NCBI GenBank assembly: GCA_910586255.1
Contig: CAJUHR010000004.1
Location: 91,712 to 155,711 of the forward strand
DNA length: 64,000 nucleotides
Direction: 5' to 3'
Origin: an uncultured Lachnospiraceae bacterium
GTDB lineage: Bacteria; Bacillota; Clostridia; Lachnospirales; Lachnospiraceae
Part shown: positions 49,484 to 58,401 of the stretch, in pieces
How the letters are laid out: each line of letters begins with the position of its first letter
Numbering within the stretch: the first letter of the stretch is position 1
Program-made: the position numbers and the translations under genes
The notes under the pieces: model-generated
What the model was told of the DNA's origin: nothing
Databases searched by the model: none
Seen by the model: only the letters and a program-made list of their open reading frames with translations

Positions 49484-50638
49484 ATGAAATGGAAAAAGTT
49501 TAAGAAGGAACGGATTTCCCTGGACTATACGGTCATGCTGGTTCCTCATTCTCAGAAAAAGCCGATTCATTTTAAAACCCCGGTCTGGACATTCGGTGTG
49601 ATTTTCCTTGGACTTTTGGTTCTGACAGGGACCTGCCTGTTTTTTGCCGGTTCCCGTCATCAGCTGACCCAGGTTCGCCGGGAAAAGGAGCAGCTGGAAC
49701 AGGAGTGGGAGCGGTTAGCAGAGCAGAAGCAGCTGGCAGACCAGGAAAATGAGATTCTCCGGCAGGAGCAGCAGATTCAAAAGCAGGAGCTTGAGGAGCT
49801 GGAGGAGAGGACTAAAAATACCTTAAAGGAGCTGGAGGATCTGGTGGAGCGGGAGGGACAGATCCGTCAGGAGCTGGGGCTGGAGGATATCCGACCGGAC
49901 GAAGCCGGAGATGTGGACGGTTCGGATGGAGCCGGTAGCGCGGACAGCTTAGCCGGGGATGCAGACAGTCTGGATGGAAGGGCTGGAGACATGGACAGTC
50001 CGGATGGAGCCGGCGCCGGAGATGGAGACAGTCTGGATACGGCCGGAAACGGAGATCCGGATACCTCTGCAGCCGCCAACGGAAGAATTCAGATTGCCTC
50101 CACGGATCTGCCTCTTGTACTGGCTAAAAACACGGCGGATTTTCGCGCCATTCAGGAGGAGCTTGGGACCTTGCAGAATCTGCTCTCAGAAAAGACAGGC
50201 CAGTATGAAGGATATCTGACTACCATCGAGGAGAAGAGGGCAGCGGCCGCGGCGGAAAAGGCAAGGAAGGAAGCCCTTCGGGCGTCCATTGTCACCAGTG
50301 CTTCCAGCTATATCGGCAATTCCTATGTGTATGGGGGAAATGACCCCAACACGGGAGTGGATTGTTCCGGCTTTACCAGGTACATTCTGGGGCATACGGC
50401 AGGAGTCTATTTAAACCGGACCGCGGCGGAGCAGTCTGGTCAGGGAAGGTCCGTGTCCATAGAGGAGGCCAGGCCCGGGGATTTGGTGTTTTACAGCAAC
50501 GGAAGCTCCATTAACCATGTTGCCATCTACGTGGGAAACGGGCAGGTGGTTCACGCCTCCAATGAGCGGGTGGGGATTGTCCGGTCGGATATGTATTACC
50601 GGACTCCGGTGAAAATCAAGAATGTTTTGGGAGATTAG
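49484..50638 (+). CDS. Membrane-anchored NlpC/P60 wall hydrolase paired with bactofilin
   Basis: 384 residues. A short cytosolic tail (LDYTVMLVPHSQKKPI) and one membrane helix (about 32-55) precede a long coiled coil (60-130) rich in Glu and Gln, a low-complexity Asp/Gly/Ser stretch (about 140-195), a second coiled coil and the NlpC/P60 domain. The catalytic Cys is in GVDCSGFTRYI and the His in INHVAIYVGN. The N-terminal part resembles that of M23 peptidases usually found beside bactofilin genes, but here the enzyme is a cysteine peptidase. Likely held at wall sites by the bactofilin. Confidence 0.9.
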   Translation: MKWKKFKKERISLDYTVMLVPHSQKKPIHFKTPVWTFGVIFLGLLVLTGTCLFFAGSRHQLTQVRREKEQLEQEWERLAEQKQLADQENEILRQEQQIQKQELEELEERTKNTLKELEDLVEREGQIRQELGLEDIRPDEAGDVDGSDGAGSADSLAGDADSLDGRAGDMDSPDGAGAGDGDSLDTAGNGDPDTSAAANGRIQIASTDLPLVLAKNTADFRAIQEELGTLQNLLSEKTGQYEGYLTTIEEKRAAAAAEKARKEALRASIVTSASSYIGNSYVYGGNDPNTGVDCSGFTRYILGHTAGVYLNRTAAEQSGQGRSVSIEEARPGDLVFYSNGSSINHVAIYVGNGQVVHASNERVGIVRSDMYYRTPVKIKNVLGD

Positions 50639-50650
50639 TCTGCCTTTCGG

Positions 50651-50691
50651 CATCCCTGACCGGCCGGGAAAGCGGGTCAGGGATGTTTTTT
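50651..50691 (+). terminator. Terminator of bactofilin operon
   Basis: CATCCCTGACC pairs with GGTCAGGGATG, followed by TTTTTT. Confidence 0.92.
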
Positions 50692-50715
50692 GCTGTTCTT
50701 TTTTGTGGGAAATGA

Positions 50716-50744
50716 TTTACATTGGATTATAATTTTACTATAAT
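50716..50744 (+). promoter_or_regulatory. Promoter of FtsA-like gene
   Basis: TTTACA (50716-50721), 17 bases, perfect TATAAT (50739-50744). Confidence 0.85.
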
Positions 50745-50780
50745 GGAGGGAAAAGAGAACGGTTGCGCGGGAGGGCAGGC

Positions 50781-53111
50781 ATGGCGAAGGCACAAGTGAA
50801 AAAGGGAATGGTTCAGGCAGAGCAGACGGTATTTGCCCTGGATATCGGGACTCGGAGCATCATCGGCATGGTGGGAGTGGTTGAGGAGGGAAAGGTAAAG
50901 ATTCTGGCTATTGAGAAGGAGGAGCACGCGGAGCGGGCTATGATCGATGGTCAGATTGAGAATATAGAGAAGGTCTCCTTGCTGGCAGACAAGGTAAAGA
51001 AGCGTCTGGAGAGCCGTCTGGATATTCAGCTTAGCCGTGTCTGCGTGGCGGCAGCCGGACGGGCATTAAGGACTAGACGGGCCGAATTTGAACTGGAGCT
51101 TTCTCAGACCCAGACCATAGATGACGAGGTGATCAGCCGTCTGGAGGCAGGAGCCATCAGCCGGGCGGAGGAGGCCTTCAATGAAGAAAAGGAGGCCTTA
51201 GGAGATTCCCGCCGTTTTTACCTGGCCGGATATACGGTATGTCAGTATTATCTGGATCAGTACGGGATGATGAGTCTGAAAGACCATCGGGGGAGGAAGG
51301 TGAAGGTGGATTTGATTGCCACTTTTCTTCCCAGCGAGGTGGTGGAGAGCCTTTATACCACCATGAATAAGATCGGGCTGGAGGTTGCCAGTATTACCTT
51401 AGAGCCTATTGCGGCCATCAATGCGGCGATTCCCGAGAATCTGCGGCTTTTGAACCTGGTTATGGTGGATATTGGCGCCGGAACTTCAGATATTGCTGCC
51501 TGCACCGGAGGAAGCGTGGCCGGCTACACCATGGCCACCGTAGCCGGAGATGAGGTTACGGAGGCGGTCATGAAGGAATATCTGGTTGACTTTGGGACAG
51601 CGGAGAACATTAAAGCCCGGATTGACCAGGATAAGGAGATTACCTTTTCTGATATTCTTGGCATTGAACACAAGGTGACAAAGGAGGATGTTTTTCGGTG
51701 CATTGAGAGCGTGTCAGGGATTTTGTGTAAGGAGATATCGGAAAAGATCATAGAGGTAAACGGCGGAGCTCCCTCCGCGCTGTTTCTGGCAGGAGGCGGG
51801 AGCAAGCTGGCCGGACTGCGGGACGGTTTGGCAACAGCTCTCAAGATGGATGTGAACCGGGTGGCCATTGCGGGCAATTACTTTCAGGCAAGCGCGTTTT
51901 CTGACGAATATGACTTAAACAATCCGGAGTATGCTACCCCCCTGGGAATCGCAGTTTCAGCAGGGCTTAATATGATCAATGACAGCTTCCGGGTGGTCTT
52001 AAACGGAAAGCCGGCCAAGCTCTTTAGAAGCGGAAGCTTTACGGCCCTGAATCTTCTGATGATGAACGGTTACGGATTTCGGGATATTATGGGGCGCCCG
52101 GGAGGCAATATTTCCGTGACGGTCAACGGACAGCGGAAGGTCTTTTACGGGACGGCATCCGAACCGGCGTCCCTTTTCATTAACGGAAAAGAGGGGAAGC
52201 TTTCTCAGATTATCCGGGCCGGGGACAGTATCGATTTTGTGCCGGCCAGGCCGGGGACACCGGCAGAGGCCTGTTTGGGAGATATCGAGGGCGCCGCTAC
52301 CTGTCGGGAGATAACCCTAAACGGAGAATACTCTTTCCTTGAGACTCCTCTAAAGAGCGGAGATGTGATTGTGATTAAGACGGAAGAGGAAAGAAAGGAC
52401 GAAGCCGGAAAGGGCTTGGAGGAAGGGGAAAAGAGACAAGCAGTCAAAAAGAGGTCGGAAGAAAGGCAAACCATCAGGAAGGAACTTATGCCGGAAAGGG
52501 CTGAGAGAAAAACAACCGAAAAAGGACTTGGAATAAAAAGCGAGAAGGAGGCCGGGACGGACAAGGGCGCAAAAAAGGACAAGGAGCAGGTAAAGAGCGA
52601 AGAAACAAACCAAAGAGCAGGAGCTAGAAGAGGATCGGTGCCGGTTGAGCGGGAGGCGTCAGAGGCCATGCAGAGTAAGAGCGAGCCGGTTGAATGGGAA
52701 GCGGCAGAGGCCATGCAGAGCAAGAGCGAGCCGGTTGAGCAGAAAGCGGCAGAGGCCACACAGAGGGATACCGGGCCGGTGAAGCGCCAGGAGGACATAG
52801 AGGAGAGAGAAGCCTTGCAGCGGGAGACAGTGACCGCAAAGAGGGAAAAGGCAGCAGAAGAAGTCTCTCAAAGGAAGGCAGCGACCGCAAGAAAGCTTCT
52901 CTTCTATTTAAATGACTCCCTTCTCACTCTGCCGCCAAAGGAGGACAAAAGCCCTTATTATCTGATGGATATGATTGAATATTCCGGGATTGATCTAAAA
53001 AATCCCCAGGGCAATATCCGGCTGACAGTCAACGGAAAACAGGCCATGTTTCAGCAGGCTTTGGCAGAGGGAGACCGAATTGAAATAAGAGTCGAGGAGC
53101 GGGGCCGGTGA
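50781..53111 (+). CDS. FtsA-like actin-fold protein with long C-terminal extension
   Basis: 776 residues from ATG 50781 (GGGAGGG at 50769-50775). Residues 15-400 are an FtsA/PilM-type ATPase: phosphate 1 motif FALDIGTRSIIGMV, phosphate 2 VMVDIGAGTSDIAA, adenosine motif ALFLAGGGSKLAGL. Then a beta-grasp-like segment (ISVTVNGQRKVFYG ... GDSIDFVPARP), a highly charged linker with tandem repeats of EAMQSKSEPVE, and a second beta-grasp-like end (IRLTVNGKQAMFQQALAEGDRIEI). Standard FtsA is about 420 residues and lacks these. No ftsZ nearby, so it may be a paralogue with its own role in envelope shape. Confidence 0.85.
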   Translation: MAKAQVKKGMVQAEQTVFALDIGTRSIIGMVGVVEEGKVKILAIEKEEHAERAMIDGQIENIEKVSLLADKVKKRLESRLDIQLSRVCVAAAGRALRTRRAEFELELSQTQTIDDEVISRLEAGAISRAEEAFNEEKEALGDSRRFYLAGYTVCQYYLDQYGMMSLKDHRGRKVKVDLIATFLPSEVVESLYTTMNKIGLEVASITLEPIAAINAAIPENLRLLNLVMVDIGAGTSDIAACTGGSVAGYTMATVAGDEVTEAVMKEYLVDFGTAENIKARIDQDKEITFSDILGIEHKVTKEDVFRCIESVSGILCKEISEKIIEVNGGAPSALFLAGGGSKLAGLRDGLATALKMDVNRVAIAGNYFQASAFSDEYDLNNPEYATPLGIAVSAGLNMINDSFRVVLNGKPAKLFRSGSFTALNLLMMNGYGFRDIMGRPGGNISVTVNGQRKVFYGTASEPASLFINGKEGKLSQIIRAGDSIDFVPARPGTPAEACLGDIEGAATCREITLNGEYSFLETPLKSGDVIVIKTEEERKDEAGKGLEEGEKRQAVKKRSEERQTIRKELMPERAERKTTEKGLGIKSEKEAGTDKGAKKDKEQVKSEETNQRAGARRGSVPVEREASEAMQSKSEPVEWEAAEAMQSKSEPVEQKAAEATQRDTGPVKRQEDIEEREALQRETVTAKREKAAEEVSQRKAATARKLLFYLNDSLLTLPPKEDKSPYYLMDMIEYSGIDLKNPQGNIRLTVNGKQAMFQQALAEGDRIEIRVEERGR

Positions 53112-53117
53112 AAACCG

Positions 53118-53146
53118 TTGACTTGTTTTTCCAGATGAATTATAAT
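53118..53146 (+). promoter_or_regulatory. Promoter of yicC-gmk
   Basis: TTGACT (53118-53123), 17 bases, TATAAT (53141-53146), close to perfect. Confidence 0.9.
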
Positions 53147-53192
53147 GAGGCTTGTAGTTATTTATTTAAGGTAGAAGGAGTACACATTTCAG

Positions 53193-54071
53193 ATGATAAA
53201 GAGCATGACCGGCTTTGGTCGTTTTGAGGCTGTGACGCCGGAACGCAAGATTTCGGTGGAGATCAAAGCTGTTAATCACAGATATCTGGATCTGAATATT
53301 AAGATGCCCAAAAGATTCAATTATTTTGAATCAGGTCTTCGCGGTCTTCTGAAAAATTACATTCAGAGAGGAAAGGTTGATATTTTTATCAGCTACGAGG
53401 ACTATACGGAGGAAAAACTCAATTTAAAGTACAACGGCACACTGGCATCGGAGTATATGGACTACTTTGTGAAAATGCAGCGCCAGTTTGGAATTGAGAA
53501 CGATGTGAAGGTGTCTACTCTGGCCAATATGCCGGAGGTTCTCTCCATGGAGCAGGTGCCGGAGGATGAGGAGCAGATGTGGAAGCTTTTGTCTCAGGCG
53601 GTTGAGGAGGCGGCAAAGAAATTTGTGGAATCCAGAGCCCAGGAGGGAGAGCGGCTGAGAGATGATTTGCTGGGCAAGCTGGATTACATGGAAAGTCTGG
53701 TGGATTTTGTGGAGGAGCGTTCCCCGCAGGTTATCCGGGAGTACCGGACAAAGCTAGAGGACAAGGTAAAGGAGCTTTTGGAGAATACCACCATCGATGA
53801 AAACCGGATTCTGACAGAGGTGACCATCTATGCAGACAAGATTTGTGTGGACGAGGAGACTGTGCGGCTGCGTGCTCATATTGGGGCTACCCGCAAAGAG
53901 TTAAGCGCCGGTGGAAGTGTGGGAAGAAAGCTGGATTTTATTGCCCAGGAGATGAACCGGGAGGCCAATACAATCCTGAGCAAGTCCGGGGATCTGGAGA
54001 TTTCCGACAGGGCTATATCTTTAAAGACGGAGATTGAGAAGGTACGGGAGCAGATTCAGAATATTGAGTGA
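53193..54071 (+). CDS. yicC: YicC/YloC family endoribonuclease
   Basis: 292 residues. The N-terminal signature MIKSMTGFGRFEA and IKAVNHRYLDLNIKMPKRF, and the C-terminal RKLDFIAQEMNREANTILSKS ... LKTEIEKVREQIQNIE, are diagnostic. The family was shown to have endoribonuclease activity in E. coli. In many Firmicutes it precedes remA and gmk; here remA is absent and gmk follows 26 bases later. Confidence 0.94.
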   Translation: MIKSMTGFGRFEAVTPERKISVEIKAVNHRYLDLNIKMPKRFNYFESGLRGLLKNYIQRGKVDIFISYEDYTEEKLNLKYNGTLASEYMDYFVKMQRQFGIENDVKVSTLANMPEVLSMEQVPEDEEQMWKLLSQAVEEAAKKFVESRAQEGERLRDDLLGKLDYMESLVDFVEERSPQVIREYRTKLEDKVKELLENTTIDENRILTEVTIYADKICVDEETVRLRAHIGATRKELSAGGSVGRKLDFIAQEMNREANTILSKSGDLEISDRAISLKTEIEKVREQIQNIE

Positions 54072-54097
54072 CAGGAATAAAGTCGGAGGGCGAGCGC

Positions 54098-54721
54098 ATG
54101 AAGCAAAAAGGGATCCTGGTAGTAGTGTCCGGCTTTTCCGGAGCCGGAAAAGGGACATTGATGAAAAGGCTTTTGGAAACATACAACGAACGGTACAGTC
54201 TTTCCATCTCCGCCACCACCCGGGCGCCCAGGGCAGGAGAGGAACATGGCAGAGAGTATTTCTTTTTGTCAAAGGACCAGTTTCAGCAGATGATCCGGGA
54301 GGAAGCTCTCATTGAGTATGCCTGCTATGTGGAAAATTATTACGGCACGCCCAAAAGCTATGTGCTGGAACAGATGGAGGCGGGGCGGGACGTGATCTTA
54401 GAGATAGAGATCCAGGGGGCCCTTAAGGTGAAGGAGAGATTTCCGGACACCCTGCTTTTGTTTGTGACGCCGCCTACAGCCGGGGAGCTTGAGAATCGTT
54501 TGCGAGGAAGAGGGACGGAGACCGAGGAGGTTATCCATAATCGTCTTAAGCGGGCAGTGGAGGAAGCAGAGCTTATGGATCAGTATGATTATATTCTGGT
54601 CAATGACGATTTGGATGTCTGCGTTCAAAAGATGCATGAGCTGATTCAGGCTCAGCACCTGCGGACAGACGGCAACAGAGAGCTGATAGCAAGGATCCGC
54701 CGGGAGCTGCGCAATCTGTGA
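54098..54721 (+). CDS. gmk: Guanylate kinase
   Basis: 207 residues from ATG 54098 (GGAGG at 54085-54089). P-loop GFSGAGKGT, GMP-binding SATTRAPRAGEEHGREYFF, lid segment with RLRGRGTETEE. It phosphorylates GMP to GDP with ATP. It lies between yicC and rpoZ, a conserved Firmicutes order. No clear terminator follows. Confidence 0.96.
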   Translation: MKQKGILVVVSGFSGAGKGTLMKRLLETYNERYSLSISATTRAPRAGEEHGREYFFLSKDQFQQMIREEALIEYACYVENYYGTPKSYVLEQMEAGRDVILEIEIQGALKVKERFPDTLLLFVTPPTAGELENRLRGRGTETEEVIHNRLKRAVEEAELMDQYDYILVNDDLDVCVQKMHELIQAQHLRTDGNRELIARIRRELRNL

Positions 54722-54852
54722 AAAGGACGCCGTGTCAAAAGAATATCAGGAGGATATTCTGTTTCTTGCCAGGGAAGGCATTAAATGATACAAGTGTTAA
54801 AAAAACCTTTTGACCCCAACATCTATAAAAGCTGATTCGGAAAGGAGCTTTC

Positions 54853-55107
54853 ATGTTACATCCATCTTATGCAGATTTAATTAATGTTGTAAACAGTGAG
54901 GTTGAACCGGGGGAGCAGCCGGTGGTTCAGAGCCGTTATTCTATTGTTCTGGCATCGGCCAAGCGGGCCCGTCAGCTGATTGAGGATACCAATTCTATGA
55001 CAGGAGCGGCAGGAAAAAAGCCCTTGTCTGAGGCTATCCAGGAGATCTATGATGGCAGAGTCAAGATTATCGGTGATGATTCGGAAGAAAACGTGGAAGT
55101 AGAGTGA
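54853..55107 (+). CDS. rpoZ: RNA polymerase omega subunit
   Basis: 84 residues. SRYSIVLASAKRARQLIE is the conserved omega core, and KPLSEAIQEIYDGRVKI the second helix. It helps RNA polymerase assembly. GGAAAGGAG precedes the ATG. The weak TATAAA 25 bases upstream may be part of an own promoter. Confidence 0.95.
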   Translation: MLHPSYADLINVVNSEVEPGEQPVVQSRYSIVLASAKRARQLIEDTNSMTGAAGKKPLSEAIQEIYDGRVKIIGDDSEENVEVE

Positions 55108-55147
55108 CAGTTCAAGGGTTATCTGAACTGTTACAAAGAAGAGTAAC
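55104..55147 (+). other. Two mutually exclusive hairpins after rpoZ
   Basis: GTGACAGTTCA (55104-55114) pairs with TGAACTGTTAC (55124-55134), and the GTTAC of the latter can instead pair with GTAAC at 55143-55147. There is no T-run. The first stem overlaps the rpoZ stop codon and resembles the mgsA terminator stem. Confidence 0.5.
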
Positions 55148-55212
55148 AGGAAGGAGGCTGTCTCAGGGAAAGGACTGGAGATGGCTTTTTTCTTCACCGG
55201 GCGGGAGATTAT

Positions 55213-56589
55213 ATGAAAATATTGATGATATCTTTAGGGTGTGACAAGAATCTGGTGGACACGGAGAATATGCTTGGGATTTTGAGCAGAGACGGCCACA
55301 CCTTTACAGACGATGAGCAGGAGGCGGAGGCAGTGATCGTTAATACCTGCTGCTTTATCGGAGATGCCAAGGAGGAGAGCATCCAGACAATCCTTGAGAT
55401 GGCAGAGCTTAAGGAAAGCGGCAATTGCCGGGCGCTGATCGTCACAGGCTGTCTGGCCGAGCGCTACCGGCAGGAGATTTTAAAGGAGATACCGGAGGTG
55501 GACGGGATTCTGGGCACGGCCTCCTGGGATGAGATCAGCCAGGTGCTAAAAGAATCCGGCACAGAGAAGAAGCCTGTCTGCTTTGAACCGGTTGACCGTC
55601 TGCCGGAATCATATGGCAAACGGATTCTGACTACCGGAGGCCACTACGCATTTTTGAAGATCGCGGAAGGGTGCGACAAATTCTGCACCTACTGTATTAT
55701 CCCCAGTCTGCGGGGCCGTTATCGCAGTGTGCCTATGGAGCGGCTTTTGAGAGAGGCAGAGTCCTTAGCAGAGCAGGGAGTTCGGGAGCTGATTTTGGTG
55801 GCCCAGGAGACGACTCTTTACGGGGTGGATCTGTATGGGAAAAAGATGCTGCCGGAGCTTTTGCACCGGCTGGCAGCCATTTCCGGCATCTACTGGATAC
55901 GGATCCAGTACTGCTATCCGGAGGAGATTACGGACGAGCTGATTGAGGCCATAAAGACGGAGGAGAAGGTGTGCCATTATCTGGATATTCCCATTCAGCA
56001 TGCCAGTGACCGGATTCTAAAGAGAATGGGGAGAAAGACCGACCAGGCATCCATCCGGCAGATGGTGGAAAAGCTGCGGAGGGAGATTCCGGACATCGCC
56101 TTGCGCACCACCCTGATCTCCGGCTTCCCGGGAGAGACGCAAAAAGACCACCAGGAGCTGATGGAATTTGTGGATGAGATGGAATTTGAACGTTTGGGAG
56201 TCTTTGCCTACTCGGCGGAGGAGGATACTCCGGCGGCAGAATTTCCGGATCAGATTCCTGATGAGTTAAAGGAGAAGCGGCGGGATGAGGTGATGGAGCT
56301 TCAGCAGGAGATCGCCTTTATAAAATCCGAGTCCATGGTGGGCAGGGTGCTGGATGTGATGATTGAAGGAAAGGTGGCAGACGAGCCTGCCTATGTGGCC
56401 AGAACCTACATGGACGCGCCGGGAGTGGACGGTTATCTGTTCGTCAATAGCGATGAGCTTTTTATGTCCGGGGATTTCGTGCGGGTGCAGGTGATTGGCG
56501 CCGCGGAGTATGATCTGATTGGAGATGTTTTTGAGGAAAGGGACGGGAATGGTTCCGGTTTGGAGGTGCGCGATGAATCTGCCCAATAA
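55213..56589 (+). CDS. rimO: Ribosomal protein S12 methylthiotransferase
   Basis: 458 residues. The MTTase N-domain has Cys in SLGCDKNLVDTE, NTCCFIG and VTGCLAER (one [4Fe-4S] cluster). The radical SAM cluster is CDKFCTYC, and a TRAM domain ends the protein (GRVLDVMIEG...). The SLGCDKN start and SLRGRYRSVP favour RimO over MiaB. It adds a methylthio group to Asp of ribosomal protein S12. Its stop lies inside the pgsA start region. Confidence 0.95.
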   Translation: MKILMISLGCDKNLVDTENMLGILSRDGHTFTDDEQEAEAVIVNTCCFIGDAKEESIQTILEMAELKESGNCRALIVTGCLAERYRQEILKEIPEVDGILGTASWDEISQVLKESGTEKKPVCFEPVDRLPESYGKRILTTGGHYAFLKIAEGCDKFCTYCIIPSLRGRYRSVPMERLLREAESLAEQGVRELILVAQETTLYGVDLYGKKMLPELLHRLAAISGIYWIRIQYCYPEEITDELIEAIKTEEKVCHYLDIPIQHASDRILKRMGRKTDQASIRQMVEKLRREIPDIALRTTLISGFPGETQKDHQELMEFVDEMEFERLGVFAYSAEEDTPAAEFPDQIPDELKEKRRDEVMELQQEIAFIKSESMVGRVLDVMIEGKVADEPAYVARTYMDAPGVDGYLFVNSDELFMSGDFVRVQVIGAAEYDLIGDVFEERDGNGSGLEVRDESAQ

Positions 56590-57115
56590 GCTTACGGTGT
56601 TGCGGGTAATACTGATTCCGTTTTTTGTGGTGTCTCTGTTGGCTTTCGGAGGAAATGTGCGGATACTGCGATATGTGGCTGCATCCATTTTTATCGTGGC
56701 AAGCCTGACAGACATGCTGGACGGAAAAATTGCCAGGAAATACAATCTGGTGACAAATTTCGGGAAATTTATGGATCCTCTGGCAGATAAGCTTTTAGTC
56801 TGCTCAGCTCTTATCTGTCTGGTGGAGCTTCGGCAGCTTCCCTCCTGGATGGTAATCATCATTGTGAGCAGGGAGTTTATTATCAGCGGCTTCCGGCTGG
56901 TGGCTGCGGAGCAGGGGATCGTGATTGCGGCAAGCTACTGGGGAAAGTTTAAGACCACCTTTCAGATGCTTGCGGTGATTTTGATGATTGTGGACTTGCC
57001 GGTGCTGCGCCTGATTACGGTTATCTGTACCTGGGTGGCCCTGATACTGACAATTGTTTCCCTTGTTGACTATATCATGAAAAATCATAAGGTACTTACG
57101 GAAGGAAGGATGTAG
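56573..57115 (+). CDS. pgsA: CDP-diacylglycerol-glycerol-3-phosphate phosphatidyltransferase
   Basis: 180 residues from ATG 56573, with GGAGGTG just upstream and a 17-base overlap with rimO. The CDP-alcohol phosphotransferase motif is intact: Asp47, Asp50, Gly51, Ala54-Arg55, Gly64, Asp68 and Asp72. Five to six membrane segments. It makes phosphatidylglycerol phosphate. Confidence 0.95.
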   Translation: MNLPNKLTVLRVILIPFFVVSLLAFGGNVRILRYVAASIFIVASLTDMLDGKIARKYNLVTNFGKFMDPLADKLLVCSALICLVELRQLPSWMVIIIVSREFIISGFRLVAAEQGIVIAASYWGKFKTTFQMLAVILMIVDLPVLRLITVICTWVALILTIVSLVDYIMKNHKVLTEGRM

Positions 57116-57117
57116 CG

Positions 57118-58371
57118 ATGGTTGTAGAGCTGGTATCTGTGGGAACGGAACTGCTTTTGGGCAATATTGTCAATACCAATACTCAGTTTCTGGCGGAGCA
57201 GTGTGCTCTTTTGGGATTGTCCATGTATCATCAGTCTGTGGTGGGGGACAATGAGGAGCGGCTGGCAGAGGTGGTTAGGACGGCTCTGGGACGTTCGGAT
57301 GTGGTGATTTTTACCGGAGGCTTAGGACCTACGGAGGATGATCTGACCAAGGAGGTCTGCGCCCGGGTGATGGGCTTTGAGTTAAAGGAGGATGCTCACA
57401 CCAAAAAGAGGCTGCAGGAGTATTTCAAAAACAGCATTTACAAGAAAATTTCCGATAATAACTGGAAGCAGACTATGGTTCCTGAGGGAGCCCTGGTACT
57501 GGACAATGACAATGGCACGGCTCCCGGGCTTATTATGGAAAAGGGCGGCAAGAGGGCAATTCTTCTGCCCGGACCTCCCGGCGAGCTGATTCCCCTCTTC
57601 AAAAATCAGGTATATCCCTATCTGAAACAGCTTCAGCCGGAGGTGATCCGCTCTCAGATGGTAAAGATCTGCGGTGTGGGTGAGAGCCAGGTGGAGGACC
57701 GGCTTTTGGATTTGATTGACGGTCAGACCAACCCCACGATTGCCACCTATGCAAAGACCGGAGAGGTTCATCTGCGGATAACGGCCCGGGCAGGGAGCGA
57801 GGAGGAGGCCAAGCGGCTGGTCAAGCCGGTGGTGAAGGAAATCAAGAACCGTTTTGGGATCCATGTCTATTCCACCCGCGAGGAGGAGAGCCTGGAAATG
57901 GCGGTGGTAAAGCTTTTGCTAAAGCATGAGCTGACGGTCACCACGGCCGAATCCTGTACCGGCGGGCTGCTGGCGGGAAGACTAGTCAATGTGCCGGGGG
58001 CATCGGACGTGTTCCGGGAGGGTTTTATCACCTATTCCAACAAGGCCAAGAGAAAATATCTGGATGTAAATAAGAGCACATTGAAGAAATACGGGGCGGT
58101 CAGCGAGCAGACGGCCAGGGAGATGGCCATTGGCGGCGTGTTCGCGGCGGACTGTGACATCTGTGTGGCGGTAACCGGCATAGCGGGGCCGGACGGAGGC
58201 ACAGAGGAAAAGCCGGTGGGGCTGGTTTATATTGCCACCTATATGAAGGAAAAGGTCACCGTGAAAAAGTACCACTTTAAGGGAAACCGGGCAAAGGTGC
58301 GGGAGATGGCTGTGGTGCGGGCACTGGATTTGCTGCGCTGCTCGATTCTGGAAAATTATCGCAACGGATGA
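57118..58371 (+). CDS. cinA: CinA family protein (nicotinamide-nucleotide amidase/competence-damage)
   Basis: 417 residues. The N-terminal MoCF-like domain has VELVSVGTELLLGNIVNTN and FTGGLGPTEDD. The C-terminal CinA domain has TTAESCTGGLLAGRLVNVPGAS and AVTGIAGPDGGTEEKPVGLVYIA, with the serine of the deamidase activity. It follows pgsA by 2 bases, the pgsA-cinA order well known in Gram-positives. It salvages NMN or handles damaged pyridine nucleotides. Confidence 0.95.
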   Translation: MVVELVSVGTELLLGNIVNTNTQFLAEQCALLGLSMYHQSVVGDNEERLAEVVRTALGRSDVVIFTGGLGPTEDDLTKEVCARVMGFELKEDAHTKKRLQEYFKNSIYKKISDNNWKQTMVPEGALVLDNDNGTAPGLIMEKGGKRAILLPGPPGELIPLFKNQVYPYLKQLQPEVIRSQMVKICGVGESQVEDRLLDLIDGQTNPTIATYAKTGEVHLRITARAGSEEEAKRLVKPVVKEIKNRFGIHVYSTREEESLEMAVVKLLLKHELTVTTAESCTGGLLAGRLVNVPGASDVFREGFITYSNKAKRKYLDVNKSTLKKYGAVSEQTAREMAIGGVFAADCDICVAVTGIAGPDGGTEEKPVGLVYIATYMKEKVTVKKYHFKGNRAKVREMAVVRALDLLRCSILENYRNG

Positions 58372-58401
58372 GGGCTGCCCGAAAACAGGAGGAATAGCAG
58401 T

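Noticed and set aside
54732..54788. An 18-codon GTG ORF between gmk and rpoZ
   Set aside because: No ribosome site and no sign of conservation that can be seen; likely chance.
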